Below, one piece after another: positions 35,135-43,007 of a DNA stretch of 49,547 nucleotides. The translations under genes were made by a program, and so were the position numbers. Location: contig JBGFRR010000044.1 in assembly GCA_041695045.1 (NCBI GenBank), positions 1 to 49,547 of the forward strand, in the 5' to 3' direction. Below the pieces are notes generated by a model, which was given only the letters and a program-made list of their open reading frames with translations, made no database searches and was not told the DNA's origin. How positions within the stretch are numbered: the first letter of the stretch is position 1; each line of letters starts with the position of its first letter. The stretch comes from JBGFRR01 sp041695045. GTDB taxonomy: Bacteria > Bacteroidota > Ignavibacteria > UBA10030.

Positions 35135-36490
35135 TTACCTGGTGGGGATGCCTAACTCGTCCATCTTCCGATAGAGGGAGGAAAGGCTTACACCTAACGC
35201 CCGAGCGGTTTTATCTTTGTCTTTCTCATGCTGTTCGAGCATACGTTCGATGTATGAACGTTCAAACTGTTTCACGGCGTCGCGCAGCGAGCCGGCCGTC
35301 CGTGTGGCCTCGCCGTTGACCGGCCTGAGGTATTCGGGGAGATGCTCCAGCCTGATGAAATCGGCTTCACAGAAAATCACCGCCCGCTCGATAGCGTTCT
35401 CTAACTCGCGAATTTCACCCTTCCACTGGTACCGCAACAGCGCGTTCATTGCTTCGTTGCTGATACCTTTGATGGGGCGGCTCATTTCCTTCTTGTACTT
35501 GTCGAGGAAATGCACGGCAAGAAGCGGAATGTCGTCCGGACGCTCGGTCAGCGACGGCAAATGAATCTCGACAACATTGAGACGATAGAACAAATCCTCG
35601 CGGAATTTTCCTTCCTCCACCTGCTTGCGCAAATCGCGGTTCGTTGCGGCAATGATCCGTACGTTCACCTGGAAGGGGTCGGTCATCCCGACGGGCGTGA
35701 TTTCCTTTTGCTCGATCGCCCGCAACAGTTTCACCTGCAAGTGCAGAGGGATTTCGCTCACCTCGTCCAGAAAGACCGTTCCACCGTCGGCAACTTTGAA
35801 TAGACCGTCCTTGTCGCTCGTTGCGCCGGTGAAGGAGCCTTTCTTGTGTCCGAAGAGTTCGCTTTCGAAGAGCGTCTCGACGATGGCTCCACAGTTGACG
35901 GTCACAAAGCGCTTCGCACTGCGGTTGCTGTTGTAATGGATGGCGCGTGCGACAAGCTCTTTGCCCGTTCCGCTGCGGCCGGTGATGAGGACGGTGCCCT
36001 CGCTGCTTGCAACGCGCCGGATGATATCGAACACACGCTGCATGGACGAGCTTTTGCCGACGATCTTGTCGAAATCATACTGCCGACCTAATTCCTGCCT
36101 CAGCAACGAGTTCTCGGAAGCCAGCGCCCGGTGATTCAGAAGACGGCGCACACGATGGAGCAGTTCGTCAAAGTCGATCGGCTTCAGGATGTAATCATAC
36201 GCCCCGGCCCGCAGTGCTCGCACGGCGGTTTCGAGCGAGCCGAAGGCGGTGATGATCATGACGAAGGTCTGGGGAGTCTTGCTTGTTACTTCTTCGAGCA
36301 GTTGGATGCCGCGCATCTCCGGCATTTCGAGGTCGGTGATAATGATATCGAACGGCTTGTCAAGGTGCTTCTGCAATGCCTCGCGTCCGTTGGCGGCTTC
36401 TTCGACCTTGAAGCCTTCTTGCTTCAGAATGAAACTCAGAGATTCACGGATAATCTGCTCATCATCAACGATGAGGATGCGTTCTGTCAT
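35135..36490 (-). CDS. NtrC-family sigma-54-dependent response regulator
   Basis: A 451-residue protein. Receiver: IVDDEQ and IIITDLEMPEM. AAA+: Walker A GRSGTGKE, GGTVFLDEVSEIP, and a sigma-54 loop reading GSFTGA rather than GAFTGA, a tolerated but less common form. HTH: KTARALGVSLSSLYRKMDELG. It starts two bases after the kinase stop, so the pair is coupled. Sigma-54 promoters lie on both sides: its own operon (37938) and the POR operon (34953), both likely targets. Confidence 0.93.
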   Translation of the reverse strand: MTERILIVDDEQIIRESLSFILKQEGFKVEEAANGREALQKHLDKPFDIIITDLEMPEMRGIQLLEEVTSKTPQTFVMIITAFGSLETAVRALRAGAYDYILKPIDFDELLHRVRRLLNHRALASENSLLRQELGRQYDFDKIVGKSSSMQRVFDIIRRVASSEGTVLITGRSGTGKELVARAIHYNSNRSAKRFVTVNCGAIVETLFESELFGHKKGSFTGATSDKDGLFKVADGGTVFLDEVSEIPLHLQVKLLRAIEQKEITPVGMTDPFQVNVRIIAATNRDLRKQVEEGKFREDLFYRLNVVEIHLPSLTERPDDIPLLAVHFLDKYKKEMSRPIKGISNEAMNALLRYQWKGEIRELENAIERAVIFCEADFIRLEHLPEYLRPVNGEATRTAGSLRDAVKQFERSYIERMLEQHEKDKDKTARALGVSLSSLYRKMDELGIPTR

Positions 36491-36492
36491 AG

Positions 36493-37905
36493 TTAGCCCC
36501 GTGCGTTGGCCTGTAATGGAATCATCACTCGAAATGTTGTTCCCCTCCCCGGTTGACTCTCCACCAGAATGTCGCCGCCGAATCCCTTCACGATGCTGTA
36601 ACTGACCCAGAGACCGAGCCCGGAACCTTTCCCTACCTCTTTTGTGGTGAAGAAGGGTTCGAAGATTTTGTCCTGGTCTTCTCGACTGATGCCCATCCCC
36701 GAATCCTGCACCGTCACCTCAAGTTCTCCGTGGTGTTGAATGGTCTGCACGGTAATCCGTCCGGGTTTCCCGTCCAGCGCGTCGACGGCGTTGATGAGGA
36801 TGTTGATGAAGACCTGCGACAACTGGTCGGGCACTACCATCACCATCGGGAGCGGCTCGGTGAATTCTTCGACGAACGTGATGTCTTTGACCTTCTTCCC
36901 GTACTTCACGATGTTGAGCGCGTCCCGGACAACCTGATTGAGATTGGTTGTGCGGAACGTGTGCGTTGTCGGTCGCGAAAAATTGACCAGATCACGGATC
37001 GTCCGGGAGATACGGTTGATCTGGTTTTTGATGAGCTCGAGTTTCTCCTTGGCAAACTCATCGTCCGTCGTCCGCTGGATGACTTGCACCAGCGAGGAAA
37101 TGGACGTAAGCGGATTTCCTACTTCATGCGCGATGCCTGCCGCTAAGGTGCCGATGCTCTCCATCTTCTGCGACTGTACGAGTTGCTGTTCGAGCTTGCG
37201 TTGTTCCGTGATGTCCCTGTGAGCGCCGAGGAAACCGACAACCTTCCCTCCGCCGTCAACAATGGGAGAGATGACCAACTCCGTGTGCAGAGGGCTTCCA
37301 TCTTTCCGATTGTTCAACACTTCACCATGCCACACTTTGCCCGAGAGGATCGTGCGCCAGACGTGCTGCCAGAATGCCCGCGTGTGCTTCTTGCTGCTCA
37401 AAATCTTCGGGTCCCTACCGATCAGATCTTCTTTCGTGTACCCGCTCCACGCTTCAAACGCCGGGTTGACGTACACCATTAACCCGCGCGCATCGGTAAT
37501 CTGAATCGGGTTAATCGTGTGCTGGATGACGTTCGAGAAGCGCAGGAAATCTAAGTCGCGCTGCTTCTGCTCAGTGATGTCCTTCACAATGACGACCGTG
37601 TAGGTGCCGGCAGTCGATTCCATCAACTGCACGATAACCTCGGTGTCAATGAACGTCGCGTCTGCTTTCACAAACTGGCACTCGAACACCCGGCCGTTGG
37701 TATGGAGCTGGCGCTCGAACGACTCCCGCATCTCCTCCCGCACAAACTGGCTCATCGGCTTGTCCGTGAAGTCGTTGTACTGCAACGCTGCCGCTGCTGC
37801 TCTGTTGAAATCGACAATCCTGTTCTGCCGGTCGAGGATGAAAATCAACTCCGGCATCAGGTCGAAGACGCGCCCATATTTTGAAAACATACCCTTCGTC
37901 GTCAT
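36493..37905 (-). CDS. Soluble two-PAS sensor histidine kinase
   Basis: A 470-residue cytoplasmic kinase with no transmembrane helix. PAS 1 (about 10-112, FDLMPELIFILDRQNRI), PAS 2 with PAC (about 120-235, VNPAFEAWSGYTKEDLIGR), HisKA with His near 260 (AAGIAHEVGNPL), then HATPase_c (INILINAVDALDG, DSGMGIS, GSGLGLW). PAS 2 resembles the flavin or heme-binding NifL/Aer type by sequence (GYTKEDLIGRDPKIL), so intracellular redox sensing is plausible. It is read from the sigma-54 promoter at 37938; no ribosome site is visible before the ATG. Confidence 0.93.
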   Translation of the reverse strand: MTTKGMFSKYGRVFDLMPELIFILDRQNRIVDFNRAAAAALQYNDFTDKPMSQFVREEMRESFERQLHTNGRVFECQFVKADATFIDTEVIVQLMESTAGTYTVVIVKDITEQKQRDLDFLRFSNVIQHTINPIQITDARGLMVYVNPAFEAWSGYTKEDLIGRDPKILSSKKHTRAFWQHVWRTILSGKVWHGEVLNNRKDGSPLHTELVISPIVDGGGKVVGFLGAHRDITEQRKLEQQLVQSQKMESIGTLAAGIAHEVGNPLTSISSLVQVIQRTTDDEFAKEKLELIKNQINRISRTIRDLVNFSRPTTHTFRTTNLNQVVRDALNIVKYGKKVKDITFVEEFTEPLPMVMVVPDQLSQVFINILINAVDALDGKPGRITVQTIQHHGELEVTVQDSGMGISREDQDKIFEPFFTTKEVGKGSGLGLWVSYSIVKGFGGDILVESQPGRGTTFRVMIPLQANARG

Positions 37906-37937
37906 ATGATTTCAAAGTACGGCAACTATCTCAGAGA

Positions 37938-37953
37938 GGCAAGGTTCGTGCCA
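37938..37953 (-). promoter_or_regulatory. Sigma-54 promoter for the PAS kinase / NtrC operon
   Basis: Minus-strand TGGCACGAACCTTGCC, with only the last base off consensus. The predicted start is about 20 bases before ATG 37905. A kinase/activator pair transcribed from a sigma-54 promoter implies autoactivation. Confidence 0.82.
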
Positions 37954-38068
37954 TCTTTTTGCAGAGTTAGGAAGGTCAAAAAAACCTAATGAAATTGTGT
38001 AGTTCTGGGGATATGAGCAAAAGAATTCCCGATTGCGAAAAAAATGGGGTGGGGGATTGGTAAGAATG

Positions 38069-38224
38069 GGAATGTTAAGAGCTGATGATGCCAAATACCT
38101 CGCCAGAGAGTTTGCGCCGACCTTTGATAAACTCGACTCCGTCAACCTGCCGAATTACCTCATGAAGTTCGTAGGGGAAATCAGAAAAAACAGCCCTTTT
38201 GAGGCTGGAATGAAGCATTATTGA
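38069..38224 (+). pseudogene. Possible C-terminal remnant of a conjugation/secretion ATPase
   Basis: The plus-strand frame reads MGMLRADDAKYLAREFAPTF then DKLDSVNLPNYLMKFVGEIR. From memory, the segment up to NLPNY resembles the C-terminal end of DUF87/TraD-like ATPases; the rest does not fit and the ORF stops at 38224. There is no ribosome site. It abuts the VapC-like gene, as expected of an accessory patch. The assignment is weak. Confidence 0.3.
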
Positions 38225-38679
38225 AGGACGGCTGCAGGGGTAATGGCCTCGACTTCCTGATACTGAGCGAAGTCGGCGTTGTTGTAGGTGTAGATACGGG
38301 AAATACCGTTCGAGAGCATGGTCGCAACCAGTTGCAAATCAAAGACCTCCTGCCCTTTCACTGAATACCGCTTGAGGAGTTCTAACGCAGTGTCCATGGT
38401 ATGCAACTGCGGGTGGATTTTGAGCACATTCTGTGCGCGAAGATACTTCTCTATTTCCTGCACTGCTTCCTTTTGGGTTCTCGCTTGCTTGACACGTTTC
38501 GGATCCGTCACGATCGCGAAGAACTCTGCCAAGACCTGCGGAGTGACGGAAAGGGCAATGTCTCCTCTCAAACCTTTGTCCCGCAACGTGGACGCGTGCC
38601 TGTAATGGGGCGACAGTTCATCCGCAGCGTATACTAAAACATTCGTGTCGAGCAGCCCGACGTTGTCAGAGGTAGTCAT
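38218..38679 (-). CDS. PIN-domain ribonuclease, VapC-like toxin
   Basis: A 153-residue protein with the PIN acidic residues: LLDTNVLVYAAD at the N-terminus, a central Glu in VLAEFFAI, and VFDLQLVATMLSNG and NADF near the C-terminus. GGAGGG precedes ATG 38679, which overlaps the end of the upstream small gene by 14 bases. Fit with a type II toxin that cleaves RNA is good; cellular target unknown. Confidence 0.85.
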   Translation of the reverse strand: MTTSDNVGLLDTNVLVYAADELSPHYRHASTLRDKGLRGDIALSVTPQVLAEFFAIVTDPKRVKQARTQKEAVQEIEKYLRAQNVLKIHPQLHTMDTALELLKRYSVKGQEVFDLQLVATMLSNGISRIYTYNNADFAQYQEVEAITPAAVLQ

Positions 38680-38860
38680 AGATTTCCCTCCGGCTGAGTG
38701 CTCCGGTGGCGCCGAGCGGCCAACTCGCGAACTTAACATCTTTTAGTTCTGCCTGAGGACCCACCTCGGACTTTGCCCTTCCTCGCAGGAACTCTACAAA
38801 CTTCTGGAGCAATTTTACCTGATCCTCCGGTAAATCGCGAACATCTATAATATCAGGCAT
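38666..38860 (-). CDS. Probable antitoxin of the VapBC-like pair
   Basis: A 64-residue protein (MPDIIDVRDLPEDQVKLLQK...EIYDYL) with AAGGAGG before ATG 38860. Motif DLPEDQVKLLQKFVEFLR suggests a small dimerising antitoxin of the kind found beside PIN toxins in Bacteroidota and cyanobacteria. Overlap with the PIN gene supports the pairing. Confidence 0.75.
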   Translation of the reverse strand: MPDIIDVRDLPEDQVKLLQKFVEFLRGRAKSEVGPQAELKDVKFASWPLGATGALSRREIYDYL

Positions 38861-39107
38861 TTTCAGTCCTCCTTTTGTAATTTTTGTGAATAAGCGATGA
38901 CGCATGAATTTGAATACTCTGTTAAGACCCTTATTGTAAATCTACCATTTAGAGCATAGCCGTGCAAGGGCTTTTTGTCAATCCGCTTTGTGACGGCGCA
39001 AGCAAAGCAATTGGGGCCCCTCTCGTAAAAAACTTGCTGGAGAAAGGATTCGGCTCGGAATGCGGTGTACCTTCCGTAAGGAGTTCCACCCGAGAGCGTC
39101 CACTCGG

Positions 39108-40412
39108 CTAATTCACTGCGCTCTGTTCAACTTCACTGCTTACTCGATGCGGAAATCGCAGTGCGTTGACAATCAAATCGGCGAGAGCCGTAATACGCAC
39201 ACTCAGGCGATAATGTTCGTTCAGCTCTCCGAGTTGGAGCCGGCAGTTCTCGCACGCCGCAGCAACGACCTCTGCGCCGGTGTTATTGATCTGATCTGCT
39301 TTTGGCTTTCCCGCGCGCAATCGCTTTTCCTCATATTCAGGCAAGGCAACTAATCCGCCCCCGCCTCCGCAGCAATAGTTCTCCAGTCCGTGCGGGTTCA
39401 TTTCCCTGAAGTTCCGGGCAACAGCCTTCAGAATGACACGCGGCTCACGATAGATACCGCTCGTTCGCGCGAGGTTACAGGAATCGTGATACGTGATGAC
39501 TTCCGGATTGGCCGTTGGGTCGAGCTTGAGTCTTCCCTGTTCGATGTACTCAGCAAATAGCTCAACGATACTCCGGATGCGGAAGGGAAACGTCTCGCCA
39601 AACCAGTTCGGCGCATCCCAGACGAGCGATGCACACGCGTGTCCACACTCAGCAACGGCAACTTCTTCCACCTTCAGGCGCTTTGCCTCATCAATGATGC
39701 GCTCTGCAATTTGCTTTGCTCTGTTCGGGTCGCCGAGGAACACACCGTAGTTTGCCGCTTCGTAGAGGCTGAGCGTCCAATCTTCCTTTGCAGCGTGAAA
39801 AATTGCCGCGGGGGGAAGAATCGTATGCGCTCCGGCCAACGCCACGTAAAGCACTCTTGCTCCCTCCCGCTGAACGGTAATCTGGGCGCGCGGGTCTCCC
39901 ACCATCTCTTGAAGCTCTCGCTCCATTTCCCGGATCTGCTGCAAGAACAGCCCGCGGAATATCTCCGGGTCTTTTCCTTTCTCGATGGCGGCGTCGGCTA
40001 ACATCACGAGCATCTCCGGTGCCTTGCCCGCGGCAGTCGCCATTCCACGAACAGCGCGCATCATCAGCGGTGTATCGACGCCGAGCGGACAGTTGAAGGT
40101 GCATCGGCGACAGAGTGTGCATTCACTGAAGGCAATCTCCGCCAATCGCTCAAGCATCGTTTCGTCGAGGTCGGCTGCTTTCACTCCTCGTGGAAAGACC
40201 TTGCCGAGGAGATTGTGTCTTCTTCGATAGATGGAGCGCAACTGTTCTCCGCGATATGCGGGCACGTGTTTGGGATCCGGGTCGGCGACGTAGTAGTGAC
40301 ACGCTTCGGCGCAGACTCCGCACCGAGCACATACCTCAAGTGCCGTGGCAAGCGGACGGTTGAGTTGTTTCTCTAAAAATTCCAACGCGGTGGTGACCGT
40401 GGTCTCAGACAT
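39108..40412 (-). CDS. HdrD/DsrK-like iron-sulfur protein
   Basis: About 434 residues; GGAG lies before ATG 40412. Two 4Fe-4S clusters (CARCGVCAEAC, CTLCRRCTFNCP) precede two CCG domains: ECGHACASLVWDAP..., HDSCNLARTSG, and NYCCGGGGGL ... CENCRLQL. CCG domains of this type form the disulfide- or trisulfide-active cluster in HdrB/HdrD and DsrK. The start overlaps the membrane gene by eight bases, giving a DsrMK/HdrED-like pair. With TusA and a DsrE-like protein in the same operon, a thiol/disulfide or persulfide reductase or oxidase is likely. Confidence 0.88.
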   Translation of the reverse strand: MSETTVTTALEFLEKQLNRPLATALEVCARCGVCAEACHYYVADPDPKHVPAYRGEQLRSIYRRRHNLLGKVFPRGVKAADLDETMLERLAEIAFSECTLCRRCTFNCPLGVDTPLMMRAVRGMATAAGKAPEMLVMLADAAIEKGKDPEIFRGLFLQQIREMERELQEMVGDPRAQITVQREGARVLYVALAGAHTILPPAAIFHAAKEDWTLSLYEAANYGVFLGDPNRAKQIAERIIDEAKRLKVEEVAVAECGHACASLVWDAPNWFGETFPFRIRSIVELFAEYIEQGRLKLDPTANPEVITYHDSCNLARTSGIYREPRVILKAVARNFREMNPHGLENYCCGGGGGLVALPEYEEKRLRAGKPKADQINNTGAEVVAAACENCRLQLGELNEHYRLSVRITALADLIVNALRFPHRVSSEVEQSAVN

Positions 40413-41043
40413 TGCGGTTCTCCAGTCCGCGGACGATTCCCCGTCGGCCGATGTGAATTCCGTAGAACAGCCGGCCAAAGTAAACGAAAACGCAATGGCG
40501 GATCTTGCTCACCGGTGCATACACCAGCAAGACCGACGAAAGAAGATAGAAGACCGGAAGCCAGCTCATCGATACCAACGCTGCGGATGCGCTCAGGAGG
40601 ACGAGCGACATCAGCCATACGGAGAAATGGTCATCCGGTGTGCTGAGTGCCTTGAGGTTTCGGTCGCTCACACGCAAGATCCCTCCAACGATCCCCATGA
40701 CAGCTCCCGCACCCGAGATTCCTGCCGCCGTCCACCGTACGGGGTTGCTGAACGACTCAAGCCACGGGCTCACGAGGAGTGTGGCAAGTGCGATGAAAAT
40801 TCCGAGATGGAACACCACGCCGCGTAGATAGCCGAGCAGGTGCAGGCGCGTACTCTCTTTGGCCCACGGTGCCATGCCGGCGGTAAATGCGTAGAGAACG
40901 CCGCGAGCAGTCGAACCCTTCGGCACAGAACGGTCGATACCGTACGGACGCCGCTGCATTCTTCGCCACATCACGGTAAACGCCGCCACGGAAACGAGGA
41001 GCGCAGAAAATGCTATCAATTGTGAAAGGCTGAGAATGGTCAT
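40405..41043 (-). CDS. Membrane subunit paired with the HdrD/DsrK-like protein
   Basis: A 212-residue protein with about five membrane helices and some His residues in or near helices (RLHLLGYLRGVVFHLGIF), resembling a short DsrM/NarI-type quinone-interacting subunit. It is much shorter than DsrM (~330), so heme ligation is uncertain. AGAGGAAA precedes the start. It follows tusA by nine bases and overlaps the next gene. Confidence 0.75.
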   Translation of the reverse strand: MTILSLSQLIAFSALLVSVAAFTVMWRRMQRRPYGIDRSVPKGSTARGVLYAFTAGMAPWAKESTRLHLLGYLRGVVFHLGIFIALATLLVSPWLESFSNPVRWTAAGISGAGAVMGIVGGILRVSDRNLKALSTPDDHFSVWLMSLVLLSASAALVSMSWLPVFYLLSSVLLVYAPVSKIRHCVFVYFGRLFYGIHIGRRGIVRGLENRNV

Positions 41044-41052
41044 TCTTTCCTC

Positions 41053-41301
41053 TTATTTTTTCCGCCGGACGACGAAGAAATACTCTTTCCCCTTCTGCTC
41101 GATCGAGACAAGCTCGTTACCCGTGCTTCGACACCAGGCGGGGATATCAGCCATCACGCCGGGGTCTGTTGCAATCCCTTGAATGAGTTGTCCGACTTCA
41201 ACCTTCTTGATGGTCATCGCGAGTTTTACAACGGGGATAGGGCAGAGTAATCCTTTCAGGTCTAATGTTTGGTCAATCTTCAATTCTTGAATTGCTTCCA
41301 T
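41053..41301 (-). CDS. tusA: TusA-family sulfur carrier
   Basis: An 82-residue protein with the family signature LDLKGLLCPIPVVKLAMTI, containing the persulfide-carrying Cys in CPxP. AGGAGA precedes the start. The length is typical. Stand-alone TusA in an operon with DsrE-like and Hdr-like genes usually delivers sulfane sulfur in dissimilatory pathways rather than tRNA thiolation; that reading is inferred from the neighbours. Confidence 0.93.
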   Translation of the reverse strand: MEAIQELKIDQTLDLKGLLCPIPVVKLAMTIKKVEVGQLIQGIATDPGVMADIPAWCRSTGNELVSIEQKGKEYFFVVRRKK

Positions 41302-41316
41302 TGGCGTCTCCTCACA

Positions 41317-41790
41317 TTAAATGAACAGTGTAAACGTTGATTGCTGTGCTTCTTCTAACATTGCCGCAACGCCGACCACCTCTGCGACCTCGTCAATCAA
41401 ATCTTCCTTCCGAATCTCCATCACATCCATACTCATTTGACACGCTTCCATCTTCACGCCCAGCTCGGTTGCCATTTGCCGCAGGTCGGGCAGCATCGCC
41501 ACGTTCTTCGACTTCATCATCTTCTTGAACATCCAGCGGCCCATCCCGCCGAAGTTCATCTTGCTAGGACCAATGCCGTTGAGGTCCTTCAGCATCCATC
41601 CCAACATTTTTCCGAAAAAGCCTTTGCCCGTTCTCGTAGGCTTTTTGATCGTTTGTAATCCCCAGAAGGTGAAGAACATCGTCACCGCCATCCCCGACGC
41701 GGCAGCACCCGTTGCAATGATGAAGGCCGCCATCGCTTTATCCATATCGCCGCTGAACACCACCATCGTGATTTTTTTCTTCTCTTCCAT
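41317..41790 (-). CDS. DsrE/DsrF/DrsH-like (DsrE2) protein
   Basis: About 157 residues. KITMVVFSGDMDKAMAAFII and GMAVTMFFTFWGLQTIKK match DsrE2-type proteins, with the conserved sulfur-handling Cys in KMEACQMSMDVM. The hydrophobic segments are characteristic of DsrE2. AAGGAG lies nine bases before ATG 41790; earlier in-frame starts lie inside the MerR gene. It sits between merR-like and tusA genes and probably exchanges persulfide with TusA. Confidence 0.9.
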   Translation of the reverse strand: MEEKKKITMVVFSGDMDKAMAAFIIATGAAASGMAVTMFFTFWGLQTIKKPTRTGKGFFGKMLGWMLKDLNGIGPSKMNFGGMGRWMFKKMMKSKNVAMLPDLRQMATELGVKMEACQMSMDVMEIRKEDLIDEVAEVVGVAAMLEEAQQSTFTLFI

Positions 41791-41795
41791 TGTAT

Positions 41796-42251
41796 TCATC
41801 TCCTTTCTCGTGTCGCAGTGCTTTGAATGATACTCGCTTTGATCTGATCGCAGCTCGATGCAAGCTGATAGACCGGACAATCCCGACACTCGCGTGCAGC
41901 GCAGACATTGTTGATGTGCGTGTATGACCAGCACGGCTTCTCGTGTCCGTGGTAAGCAAGACAATCCCGCCGGTCTTCCTTCGAACATCCGACAATATCC
42001 CAACACGGCATCAGCGAAAGAATCCGTTTGATGGCGGGGATGGAAAGCTTATGTTCTTGCAGAGCCTCACGCAAGCATCGCAGCCGTTCAAGGTCGCTCC
42101 GCGAGTACTTACGCTGGTTGCCGTTGGAGCGAGCCGGCAGGATGAGTCCTTCAGCTTCGTACAAACGGAGTGTTTGCGTGGAGACGTGAAGTAACTGCGC
42201 TGCTGTACCGATTGAAAAAAGTGGCTCCTTCGGGTCGTTCAGAACTTCCAT
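41796..42251 (-). CDS. MerR-family regulator with Cys-rich C-terminus
   Basis: A 151-residue protein. The N-terminal MerR HTH (FSIGTAAQLLHVSTQTLRLY, EAEGLILPARSNGNQRKYS) is followed by a short linker helix and a tail with eight Cys: PCWDIVGC, RRDC, PCWSY, NNVC, RECRDCPVY and SSC. The CW...C...C.AY...PCW...C...CR.CPVY pattern recurs in regulators and kinases of anaerobes and probably binds an Fe-S cluster or metal. It heads the DsrE/TusA/Hdr-like operon and is its probable redox-responsive regulator. Confidence 0.88.
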   Translation of the reverse strand: MEVLNDPKEPLFSIGTAAQLLHVSTQTLRLYEAEGLILPARSNGNQRKYSRSDLERLRCLREALQEHKLSIPAIKRILSLMPCWDIVGCSKEDRRDCLAYHGHEKPCWSYTHINNVCAARECRDCPVYQLASSCDQIKASIIQSTATRERR

Positions 42252-42284
42252 CGCTACCTCCTGACATACTTCGAACCCATAAGC

Positions 42285-42300
42285 AGCAAGTTACATACCA
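42285..42300 (-). promoter_or_regulatory. Weak sigma-54-like site before the MerR operon
   Basis: Minus-strand TGGTATGTAACTTGCT keeps GG, GC and spacing but has two changes in the -24 box (TGGTAT for TGGCAC). It lies 34 bases before ATG 42251. MerR operons more often use sigma-70 promoters with long spacers, so this is tentative. Confidence 0.35.
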
Positions 42301-42406
42301 ATCACGATCAGCAAGATATTGCCGAAGATTCCCGTACGGTTTTTCCACAATTGGGAAAAGTTGTGCGCTTCATTGGTAGAAATTGGAAAGAATCAAAATT
42401 GAAACA

Positions 42407-42447
42407 CAAAAGCCACGGATGATGGGCATTCGTTTCCGTGGCTTTCT
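42407..42447 (-). terminator. Terminator after the ACIII operon
   Basis: An 11-bp perfect stem AAAGCCACGGA/TCCGTGGCTTT (42409-42419 and 42435-42445) with a 15-base loop, followed on the minus strand by TTGTGTTT. It lies 31 bases beyond the stop at 42478 and could work on both strands. Confidence 0.8.
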
Positions 42448-42477
42448 CGTATTGAAACCGAATCACTTCTGAGATGC

Positions 42478-43005
42478 TCAGTGCTTCTCGCGCGCTTTCT
42501 TTCCCTCAATGACCTTCTTCTGCTCTGGAGAAAGCTCCGACCCTCCTTCAATCCTCATTGCACTCGCGACAAACACAAGCAGCGTTTGTGTCTCTTGAAT
42601 CTCGTCCATTCTGAACGGCGGGTTCTTCATCTCCGACGCCATATGTTCTGCTGAGGCGCGGCTCACCGCCTTTTCCTTTAGCGTTCCTTGCAGCCGGGCC
42701 GTTTTTCCTTCTGAGCCCCACGGCGCAAAGAATCCATAATCCTTAAACTCAACGCGAAGAACTGTTTCACCATCGTTAATCACCATCCAGCAACCTTTGT
42801 TCCCACACATCTCATCGATCACACCCTCCACAACAACCTCCTCTGTCATCGAGCCATCCCCGTCCTTCACAGCTGATGCGAGCGAAGCAACACTCGTTTG
42901 CGTGAACTCCCCTCCATAGCTCCTCCATTCCAGCGATGGTTTGGGCGCACATCCGCTGTACGTCCAGAGCGTGATCGTAACAAACAACACGGATTTCAGA
43001 TTCAT
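42478..43005 (-). CDS. DUF4920-type lipoprotein at the end of the ACIII operon
   Basis: About 175 residues. The N-terminus ends in a lipobox (LWTYSGC), so a periplasm-facing lipoprotein is predicted. The core VVVEGVIDEMCGNKGCWMVI with its Cys pair is typical of DUF4920. ATG 43005 has AGAGG eight bases upstream; it overlaps the actF stop region. In other Bacteroidota such proteins occur near respiratory genes; position here suggests a role in ACIII assembly or cofactor handling, which is inference. Confidence 0.8.
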   Translation of the reverse strand: MNLKSVLFVTITLWTYSGCAPKPSLEWRSYGGEFTQTSVASLASAVKDGDGSMTEEVVVEGVIDEMCGNKGCWMVINDGETVLRVEFKDYGFFAPWGSEGKTARLQGTLKEKAVSRASAEHMASEMKNPPFRMDEIQETQTLLVFVASAMRIEGGSELSPEQKKVIEGKKAREKH

Positions 43006-43007
43006 AT

